Of a stretch of 32,401 bases of DNA, positions 8,312 to 15,128 are shown piece after piece (positions within the stretch are counted from its first letter, which is position 1; each line of letters begins with the position of its first letter). The notes beneath the pieces were generated by a model. The model saw only the letters and a program-made list of their open reading frames with translations. It was not told where the DNA came from and searched no databases. The position numbers and the translations under genes are program-made. Source of the DNA: Clostridium puniceum (lineage in GTDB: Bacteria > Bacillota > Clostridia > Clostridiales > Clostridiaceae); assembly GCF_002006345.1 (NCBI RefSeq), contig NZ_LZZM01000210.1:1-32401 (forward strand), read 5' to 3'.

Positions 8312-10096
8312 CTATACTGCTTTAATCATCTTATATTGTGATGTATAAAGTTCATGGTACTCACCTTTTAGTCCAATAAGTTCATCATGGCTTCCTTGTT
8401 CTATAATCTGCCCATCGTTTATGACCATTATTCTTGTAGCATTTTTTATAGTTGATAATCTATGAGCAATTACAAAGGACGTTCTTCCTTTAAGCAATCT
8501 ATCTAAACCTTCTTGAAGTGCTTGTTCTGTTTTTGTATCTATACTTGAGGTTGCTTCATCTAAAATTAATATTTTAGGATCTGCAAGTAGTGCTCTTGCA
8601 AACGAGATCAACTGTCTTTGACCTACTGATAATCGACTTCCTCTTTCATTAACTTCTGTATTATAACCATCTTTTAAATTCACTATAAAATCATGTGCTT
8701 TAACTGCCTTGGCTGCTTTTATAACTTCTTCTTCTGTTGCATCTAATTTTCCATACCTTATATTGTCTAAGATAGTTCCTGAAAAAATAAATGTATCTTG
8801 AAGCATAACACCCATTTGTTTTCTTAAAGAGTCCAATGTAACATTTCTTATATTATTGTCATCTACTAAGACTTCACCAGATGTTACATCATAAAACCTG
8901 CTTAAAAGATTTATAATGGTTGTCTTTCCTGCACCTGTTGGCCCAACCAAGGCTATGGTTTCTCCGGCACTAACACTAAAAGATATATTTTTTAATATTT
9001 CTCTATCTTCATCTTCATACTTAAATAATACATTTTTGAATTCTACATGACCTTCTATTTGTGGAATTTCATATGCCTGTGGCAAATTAGCTATATTTAC
9101 TGGTTCATCTAAAGTTTCAAAAATTCTTTCTAAATACGCCATAGCCATTATTAATGTGTTATAAAAATTAGAAATATTAACTATTGGATTCCAAAACCTC
9201 CATATATATCCCACAAAAGCTATAAGTGTTCCTATTGTTATTGATTCTTCAATTGATTTTACTCCAATTAAATATACTAGAGAAACTGTAAATACTGATG
9301 TATTTTCAATTGCTGGCCAAAGCATTAATTGGTATTTTACAGCATTCATCCATGTGCTTCTATTTTCATCACTTACTGTTCTGAATTTTTCTGCATTTGC
9401 TTTTTCTCTAGCAAAAGCTTGAGTAACTTTCATTCCGCTTATACTCTCTTGAATGTATGCATTAAGATTAGACTGCTTATTACTAAAAGCTTGAGTAGTC
9501 CTTCTTTGAACCTTTGCAAGTAACGCTACGATTATTGCAAGAATAGGCATTCCAATCATACATACTAATGTTAACTTAGGACTTATAAATATCATAAAAC
9601 CAATTATTACAATAATACTAAATAAATCAGTCAATAGATTTATAAGACCATTTGATAATAAGTCACTTAATGAATTTACGTAATTAACTACTCTAACTAA
9701 AATTTTTCCATGTGGTCTGCTATCATAATAAGAAAAAGATAATTTTTGTAGATGCTTAAATAAATCCGTTCTAATATTTTTTACAACTTCTTGCCCCACA
9801 TAAGTCATAGTTTTAATCCTATATTTCATACATATAGCGCTTATTACTATGGTAATAAAAAATAAAATACATACTACTATTAATCCTTTTATATCTTTAT
9901 TAGGTATATTGATATCCATTGCTATCTTTACCAAGTATGGTCCAAGCAAACTTGATATACTTGATATAAGCATGATTACAAGAGTGCTGATCATTTCTTT
10001 TTTATATGGAATTACATATCGTAATAATCTTTTGCAATATTTTAAGCTAAAAGGTGTGCCTAATTCTTCATCCACATCATATTTATTTCTTGCCAT
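8312..10096 (-). CDS. Heterodimeric ABC exporter, consensus-ATPase subunit
   Basis: Fused membrane-ATPase half transporter, 594 aa. An ABC_membrane domain of six helices (about 35-330) is followed by an ATPase domain with Walker A GPTGAGKTT (385-393), signature LSVGQ (489-493, not the canonical LSGGQ), Walker B ILILDE with catalytic E514, and H545. Together with the upstream subunit it forms a BmrCD/TM287-288-like exporter for drugs or lipophilic compounds. The stop of the upstream gene and this ATG are adjacent (TAAATG). The ribosome binding site GGGAGGTGG lies inside the upstream gene, so translation is coupled. The cargo is unknown. Confidence 0.92.
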   Translation of the reverse strand: MARNKYDVDEELGTPFSLKYCKRLLRYVIPYKKEMISTLVIMLISSISSLLGPYLVKIAMDINIPNKDIKGLIVVCILFFITIVISAICMKYRIKTMTYVGQEVVKNIRTDLFKHLQKLSFSYYDSRPHGKILVRVVNYVNSLSDLLSNGLINLLTDLFSIIVIIGFMIFISPKLTLVCMIGMPILAIIVALLAKVQRRTTQAFSNKQSNLNAYIQESISGMKVTQAFAREKANAEKFRTVSDENRSTWMNAVKYQLMLWPAIENTSVFTVSLVYLIGVKSIEESITIGTLIAFVGYIWRFWNPIVNISNFYNTLIMAMAYLERIFETLDEPVNIANLPQAYEIPQIEGHVEFKNVLFKYEDEDREILKNISFSVSAGETIALVGPTGAGKTTIINLLSRFYDVTSGEVLVDDNNIRNVTLDSLRKQMGVMLQDTFIFSGTILDNIRYGKLDATEEEVIKAAKAVKAHDFIVNLKDGYNTEVNERGSRLSVGQRQLISFARALLADPKILILDEATSSIDTKTEQALQEGLDRLLKGRTSFVIAHRLSTIKNATRIMVINDGQIIEQGSHDELIGLKGEYHELYTSQYKMIKAV

Positions 10097-11857
10097 TTAT
10101 ACCACCTCCCTTGAGTTTTCATAATCCTTTTCATTTAAATAATCACCATATTGTGCGTTATAAACTCTATAATAATTTCCTCTCATGCTTAATAATTCTT
10201 CATGGGTTCCACTTTCTACTATTTCTCCATCCTCTAAAACCAAAATTAAATCTGAATCTTTTATAGATGAAATTCTATGGGATATTTTAAAGCAGGTCTT
10301 ATCCTTATATATTGTATTTAAATTTTCCTGAATCATAGCTTCAGTTTCCACATCCAAAGCTGATGTTGTGTCATCTAATATTAATATTGAAGGATATTTC
10401 ATTATTGATCTTGCAAGGGTTATCCTTTGTTTTTGTCCTCCAGATAATCCAACGCCTCTTTCTCCTACTACTGTTTCATATGAATCTGATAATTTTTGAA
10501 TAAAGTTATTTGCATCTGCCATTTTAGCAGCCCAGGCTACTCTGTTATTATCTACTTTTGATACTCCGTAGCTAATATTTTCTTCTATTGTATTCGAAAA
10601 TAAAAATACATCCTGCATTGATATTGCTATATTCTTTCTTAAAGCTTTTAAGTCGTATTTTTTTATATCTATTCCATCAATTAAGATTTGTCCAGAAGTT
10701 GTATCATAAAATCTTTCTATAAGATTTATTATTGTGGATTTTCCTGCACCAGTTTGTCCAAAAATAGCAACCGTTTGTCCCGGCTTCACTTTAAAATTTA
10801 TATTCTTTAGAATTGGCTCATAATCATATTCAAAACTAACATTTTTAAATTCTATTTCACCCATTAATTTTTTTGGTTTAATTCCATAAGTAGGATTTTT
10901 TATTTTTGTTTCCTCTTCAATTAACATTTTTATTTTTCTAGCAGCTGCAATGAATCTTTGAGTATCATTAATAAGCCATCCAACCATATTCATAGGATTA
11001 TTTATTGCCCAAATAAGTCCATTAAACATTACTAGTTCACCCATACTCAACGTCTCATTTATAACAAAAATTCCTCCTACCAAAATCATTACAATAGTAA
11101 ACATATTTGATAATGCATTAAGCATAGACATATACTTTTGTGCAACATTTGCAAGATCCATATTAGCATCCATATATGCTCTATTTCTCTCTTCAAATTT
11201 TAATATTTCGTAGTCTTCTTTTGCAAATGCTTTAACAACTCTGTTTCCACTTATATTTTCTTGAACTACTGTATTTAATTTAGAAAATTGTTCTCTTATT
11301 GTAAAAAACATTGGATTCGCTTGCTTTGCAAATTTATACGCACAATATGCAACTAATGGCGTTAATGTAAACATCATTAACGTAAATTTTGCATTTATCA
11401 TAAACATGCTTAATATTGCAAATACAAATACTGCAATATTTTCACAAATATTATACATAACCCAAGATATAAAATGCCTTACTGCATCCATATCTCCTGT
11501 CATTCTTGCCATTATATCACCAGTTCTAGTCTTGTTATAATAGTCTAAATCTAATTCTTGCAATTTGTCATACATCTTTTGTCTAATCTCAAATATTACA
11601 TTTTGAGATACAAATTCAAAGGTCATTTGATAAGTATATCTAATAATTGCTTTTACAACAGTAGCAACCACCATCATTTCTAAAATAGGTAATAAAATAT
11701 CCCTCCTATTATTCATTATTACTTCATCAACTAATTTTCCACTTAAATATGGATTAATCATAGCTATTAATGAGCTTAAAAGCACTGCTGTAAGAGCAAA
11801 AGAAAATCTAAACTTGTATTTTCTTATATAAGTAAATATCCATTTGATACTACTCAT
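10097..11857 (-). CDS. Heterodimeric ABC exporter, degenerate-site subunit
   Basis: Half transporter of 586 aa: six-helix membrane domain (about 15-310) then an ATPase domain with Walker A GQTGAGKST (367-375), canonical signature LSGGQ (471-475), Walker B ILILDD and H527. The residue after the Walker B aspartate is D496 instead of the catalytic glutamate. In a heterodimer this subunit's Walker A/B would face the partner's odd LSVGQ signature, so one of the two ATP sites is degenerate, as in BmrCD and TM287/288. The start at 11857 is chosen for AAGGAGG with 8-nt spacing; an in-frame ATG at 11896 lacks one. It is first in the operon and divergent from an AraC-type regulator. Confidence 0.92.
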   Translation of the reverse strand: MSSIKWIFTYIRKYKFRFSFALTAVLLSSLIAMINPYLSGKLVDEVIMNNRRDILLPILEMMVVATVVKAIIRYTYQMTFEFVSQNVIFEIRQKMYDKLQELDLDYYNKTRTGDIMARMTGDMDAVRHFISWVMYNICENIAVFVFAILSMFMINAKFTLMMFTLTPLVAYCAYKFAKQANPMFFTIREQFSKLNTVVQENISGNRVVKAFAKEDYEILKFEERNRAYMDANMDLANVAQKYMSMLNALSNMFTIVMILVGGIFVINETLSMGELVMFNGLIWAINNPMNMVGWLINDTQRFIAAARKIKMLIEEETKIKNPTYGIKPKKLMGEIEFKNVSFEYDYEPILKNINFKVKPGQTVAIFGQTGAGKSTIINLIERFYDTTSGQILIDGIDIKKYDLKALRKNIAISMQDVFLFSNTIEENISYGVSKVDNNRVAWAAKMADANNFIQKLSDSYETVVGERGVGLSGGQKQRITLARSIMKYPSILILDDTTSALDVETEAMIQENLNTIYKDKTCFKISHRISSIKDSDLILVLEDGEIVESGTHEELLSMRGNYYRVYNAQYGDYLNEKDYENSREVV

Positions 11858-11921
11858 TAATCTCTCCTCCTTTTTCAAATCTTTTCTTTTTAACATGTTT
11901 AATTATCTAATAAAATATAAT

Positions 11922-12061
11922 AAATAGAAATGTACTTTTCTATTTACATGATGTATATTCTTATATATAAAATAAAACTTTTTAGATGAAATTTCATATG
12001 AGTATTATTTATTTTAACTTTTCTAAACACTACTCGATTACCTAGTAATTTCATTTGAAAT
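11922..12061. promoter_or_regulatory. Palindrome cluster in the exporter/regulator divergent gap
   Basis: Three inverted repeats lie in the 253-bp gap between the exporter start and the divergent regulator. They are AAATAGAAA/TTTCTATTT around a 6-bp centre (11922-11945), ATGAAATTTCAT (11986-11997) and ATTTCA-TT-TGAAAT (12048-12061). The last two share the half-site TGAAAT and their centres are 63 bp apart, about six helical turns. They are candidate operators for the AraC-family protein; this is inference from symmetry only. Confidence 0.4.
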
Positions 12062-12110
12062 ATCTATGTTTTAAACAACTTAAGATCCTTATAGAGGAGG
12101 CTGTATTGCA

Positions 12111-12953
12111 ATGTATGTAGGTATTGCTATTGAACATTTTAATCCCGAAATTTTGTATGCTTTTAAATGTGATAATAAAGACTTTCTTGATGGAAAATAT
12201 CATTCTCATGATTTCATTGAATTTAGTTATGTAATATCTGGAATCGTTAATTATAAAATAGATGATAAGTTTTATAAGATTAAAGAAAAAACGCTTCTTG
12301 TTTTTAATCCTGGAGTATATCATAAAGAGTCTTTAAGTAAAGGTGAACAAACTGCTGAACTTCATATAGGATTCCGTAATATTAAAATTGATGGACTTCC
12401 TCTTAATTATATTTTAAAAGAGAATTTTGATGTACCAATTGAGTTTAAACAATATAAAGATGAATTCCATAAATGCTGTTTAGAAATAATAGAAGAGCAA
12501 GAAGCTTGCGAAGTCGGTAAAGAACTTGTTTTAAAGAGCCTTATAATGAAATTAATTGCTCTTTTCTTAAAGGAAACTAACTATGTTCAAAATAGTAAGA
12601 AGATTGATAGATACGACTTTCCGTTTTATGATAAATCCAATATTGTTAAAATAATTTTAGAATACTTTCATAATAATTATATGAAAAATATTTCTTTAGA
12701 TGATATAGCTAAAAACATGTATTTAAGTTCTGTTTATATCTCTAAGGTCTTTAAAGATAAAACAGGTGAATCTCCTATAAATTATCTAATAAATCTTAGA
12801 TTAGATAAAGCAAAGGATTTATTGATTTCTACTGAATCACCTATAAAATCTATTGCTCACTCTGTTGGCTATAAGGATGCTTATTATTTTAGCAAATTAT
12901 TTAAAAAATACTATGGTCATTCTCCTTGCAATTTTAGATCAATTAATAAGTAA
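12111..12953 (+). CDS. AraC-family transcriptional regulator next to ABC exporter
   Basis: 280 aa. The N-terminal cupin-like sensor domain includes KYHSHDFIEFSYVISG and a VFNPGVYHKES strand pair, typical of AraC_binding. The C-terminal tandem helix-turn-helix (about 180-280) runs from FHNNYMKNISLDDIAKNM to GYKDAYYFSKLFKKYYGHSP. The ATG at 12111 has GAGGAGG upstream (10-nt spacing). It is transcribed away from the ABC exporter operon, so it is the natural candidate for controlling that exporter. It ends 12 nt before the convergent sigma-factor remnant. Confidence 0.9.
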   Translation: MYVGIAIEHFNPEILYAFKCDNKDFLDGKYHSHDFIEFSYVISGIVNYKIDDKFYKIKEKTLLVFNPGVYHKESLSKGEQTAELHIGFRNIKIDGLPLNYILKENFDVPIEFKQYKDEFHKCCLEIIEEQEACEVGKELVLKSLIMKLIALFLKETNYVQNSKKIDRYDFPFYDKSNIVKIILEYFHNNYMKNISLDDIAKNMYLSSVYISKVFKDKTGESPINYLINLRLDKAKDLLISTESPIKSIAHSVGYKDAYYFSKLFKKYYGHSPCNFRSINK

Positions 12954-12964
12954 ATCTACAATTA

Positions 12965-13252
12965 CTAATTTGTATTTTTAATTTCTAACTCTGCATATAA
13001 ACTTATACTTAAATAAAAAACTTCGCATAAATTTTGTACGGAGTTCTTAAATTCATCATCTTCCCTTTTAAATGAATCAATATTATTCCATATTTTAAAA
13101 AGAACATCATTAACACATTCTTCACTAAGACTTCTATTATTCAGAACTGAATATGCTGCTTTAAAAATCAGATTTCCGTAGTTATCAAAAACATAATCTA
13201 AAGCTTTTGGATTATGCTTCCGCAAGCTTTTTAGAAAATTTTCTTTTTTCAT
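12965..13252 (-). pseudogene. Truncated ECF-type sigma factor remnant
   Basis: A 95-aa frame whose first about 70 residues look like sigma region 2 of an ECF factor (ALDYVFDNYGNLIFKAAYSVLN, then LSEECVNDVLFKIWNNIDSF). After DDEFKN, where ECF proteins normally continue with a Trp-containing helix and then region 4, the sequence turns into an unrelated 25-residue tail and stops. No region 4 is found in any minus-strand frame before the AraC gene begins. Full ECF factors are about 160-190 aa, so half the protein is missing. Only a weak ribosome binding site (AAGTGG) precedes it, and no anti-sigma partner is adjacent. It could make a short core-binding peptide, but decay after a deletion is the simpler view. 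Confidence 0.7.
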
Positions 13253-13549
13253 TTATTTTACCACTTAAGTTCATCAAAAATATTTTCATAAAGTAAGTCG
13301 TAATATATAAATAATATCTTTCGCTATTAATAAAAATTTTTGTTCTCCTCTTGTTTATTCAATGAAATATTATCATATAAATAAAAAAATAACTTCCTAG
13401 TATTCAAAATATATAAATATACTCAACAGTTATTTGTTTAGGTTTTATATGAACTTTTATATGGATTGTAATATATTTTTTTCTTGATTTTAAATTCAAA
13501 AAATATCACCGCAAATAAGTTGGTTATTAAATTATATCCTGTCATAACG
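13253..13549. other. AT-rich gap upstream of the sigma remnant
   Basis: About 300 bp with no convincing gene. On the minus strand a short open stretch ends ENIFDELKW-stop about 4 nt before the sigma remnant's ATG. It has no start codon with a ribosome binding site and may be the tail of a lost upstream gene. Otherwise only AT-rich sequence is seen. Confidence 0.4.
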
Positions 13550-13585
13550 TTCAAAAAGTAGCAGGCAATTCTGCTACTTTTTGAA
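13550..13585 (-). terminator. Terminator of the patatin-like gene
   Basis: A perfect 15-bp inverted repeat (13550-13564 with 13571-13585, 6-nt loop) directly follows the patatin stop codon at 13587. The outer part of the stem is A5/T5, giving T-rich 3' ends on both strands, so it can stop transcription in either direction. Confidence 0.85.
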
Positions 13586-13586
13586 A

Positions 13587-14429
13587 CTATCTTATATAAT
13601 TAATTATCTTCTCTCGATCCTTTATAATCAAATCATATCCATTTTGATATATTGCCTTTAATTTATTCTTATCTCTTTCAAATCTATTTATATCCATACT
13701 TATAGTAGGTCTTATTATAATTGCTTTTCCACTTTCTTCTAATTCTTTGCAATAATCAAGTTGTTCATTGTACTTAATATGTCTATCCTTTAGTACTTTA
13801 GCTAACTTTGGATATTTATTTTTATAAATTTTATATGTTATTTTATTAGCTTTAGATGGTTTCTTTCTATATCCATCATTTCTTGTTAGTACAATTATAT
13901 TTTTATCATTACCATCAGCTATTGATTTGCCAATTGGTATAGGATCGGAAAGTCCTCCATCGGCATAATATTGACCATTGATTTTCTCAAATGGAAATGC
14001 CATTGGTATTGCTATACTTGCTCTAAGAATGGAATTTCTTTTATCTAGCAATTCTTTATCAAAATACTCAACATCTCCCGTTTCAACATTAAAAGCACCA
14101 GCGAGCATTTTCCCATCAAATTCATAAAAGGTCTTATAATCAAAAATACAATGCTTATTAGGTATTTCATCAAATACAAAATCTAAATCCATAAGAGATT
14201 TATATCTAATTAAATTTCCATAACTTATATACCTCTTATTATCCATAAACTTTTCCATTATCTCTAAATTTCTTCCTCTTTGTTTAGAAATATATGAATA
14301 TGCATTTGTTGCTCCTGCTGAAACTCCTATTACATATTTTAATTCTGCTTTTATATCTAAAAGAGCATCTAAAACACCTGCTGTAAATAGACCTCTAAAG
14401 GCTCCACCTTCAAGTACAAGTCCTGTCAT
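13587..14429 (-). CDS. Patatin-like phospholipase family protein
   Basis: 280 aa acyl hydrolase of the patatin/RssA-YjjU type with a Ser-Asp dyad. The oxyanion-hole motif GGAFRG is at 8-13, the nucleophile elbow GVSAG at 35-39 (S37), and the DG dipeptide at D157 (YYADGGLSDP). No signal peptide or membrane helix is seen, so a cytoplasmic lipase or esterase acting on phospholipids or acyl esters is likely; the substrate is unknown. The C-terminal third (KANKITYKIYKNKYPKLAKVL onward) is basic and typical of the YjjU-like subgroup. A GGAGG site precedes the ATG. It is monocistronic, with its own terminator. Confidence 0.9.
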   Translation of the reverse strand: MTGLVLEGGAFRGLFTAGVLDALLDIKAELKYVIGVSAGATNAYSYISKQRGRNLEIMEKFMDNKRYISYGNLIRYKSLMDLDFVFDEIPNKHCIFDYKTFYEFDGKMLAGAFNVETGDVEYFDKELLDKRNSILRASIAIPMAFPFEKINGQYYADGGLSDPIPIGKSIADGNDKNIIVLTRNDGYRKKPSKANKITYKIYKNKYPKLAKVLKDRHIKYNEQLDYCKELEESGKAIIIRPTISMDINRFERDKNKLKAIYQNGYDLIIKDREKIINYIR

Positions 14430-14534
14430 AATTCAATCCTCCATTTTTATTTCATTAGTATATTATACCTTAATTATAAATTAAATCCTATAAGTTAATA
14501 CTTTTAAATTAACACTTGCTAATTTAAATAAATT

Positions 14535-14640
14535 TTATATATAAGTTCTAATTAAGAAAGTTCATAATTTATTTGGTTGTCTTATCCAATCACTCTAATA
14601 TAGAAATTAAATCTTAATGAACAAAATTTTTTAGAACATA
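14535..14640 (+). repeat. 106-bp repeat, copy A (MITE-like)
   Basis: This stretch matches the reverse complement of 19476-19581 at 105 of 106 positions; the only difference is T versus G in the TTTATTTGG/TTTAGTTGG segment. The ends are themselves imperfect inverted repeats (GTTCTAA...GTTCAT on the left, ATGAAC...TTAGAAC on the right), so it resembles a small non-autonomous element. It has no coding capacity. It sits in the gap between the patatin gene and the riboswitch. Confidence 0.85.
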
Positions 14641-14746
14641 GTATATAATTCTTTATTGTTATTATTTAGGAACATAATACAATGTAGCATACTAAGATGT
14701 TACCATAAATGAATCCGAGATTATTTTGGAAAATATCTTAATATTA

Positions 14747-14775
14747 TTGACATTTTTTTAATTTTATAATATATT
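14747..14775 (+). promoter_or_regulatory. Sigma-A promoter of the riboswitch/ATPase transcript
   Basis: TTGACA at 14747-14752, a 17-nt spacer and TATATT at 14770-14775. Transcription would start near 14782, about 14 nt before helix P1 of the riboswitch, which supports both calls. Confidence 0.75.
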
Positions 14776-14795
14776 AATATTAAATAATCGTTCAT

Positions 14796-14889
14796 ATTAA
14801 GAGGGAGTAGTTATAAATATAACATCAACAATCGCGGCTATCTTTTATAGTCTGGTGTTATGTGCCTGTGTGGCAACGAGACTTTTAAT
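14796..14889 (+). promoter_or_regulatory. yybP-ykoY (manganese) riboswitch aptamer
   Basis: The two conserved boxes of the yybP-ykoY class are visible: GGGAGTAG at 14803-14810 and GGCAACGAGACTT at 14872-14884, with CATCAACAATCGCGG between. Helix P1 pairs ATTAAGAG (14796-14803) with CTTTTAAT (14882-14889), and a short helix GTTATA-AA-TATAAC lies at 14810-14823. The P1 3' strand is also part of the left arm of the following terminator, so ligand-stabilised P1 would prevent termination and turn the gene on. The class is known to sense Mn2+ and often precedes exporters. Confidence 0.87.
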
Positions 14890-14929
14890 ATAACTTCAAA
14901 TTTTTGAAGTTATATTAAAAGTCTTTTTT
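14880..14929 (+). terminator. Riboswitch-controlled terminator
   Basis: Arms 14880-14900 and 14903-14923 are fully complementary (21 nt each, minus a few for the loop), followed by six T residues at 14924-14929. The left arm overlaps the 3' strand of aptamer helix P1 (14882-14889), giving a mutually exclusive switch. It lies about 200 nt before the ATPase start. Confidence 0.9.
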
Positions 14930-15128
14930 GTTAATAATTATTTTTAATAAGGCTTTTTATTTTTTCACCTTTGATTCTATAGGAATTTTATTTTTTATAT
15001 TATATTTTTATCTTTAACTTATCTCTAAAAATATCAATTAAAATACTTAAAATCTATCTTATTTATAATAAGAACTTATCAAAATTCCTTAAAGATATCT
15101 AATATTAAATTTGAAAGGAAGATGTTGC

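Noticed and set aside
15111..15128. Longer P-type ATPase start at TTG 15111
   Set aside because: The TTG overlaps the ribosome binding site that serves the ATG at 15129, and the added residues are not family-like.
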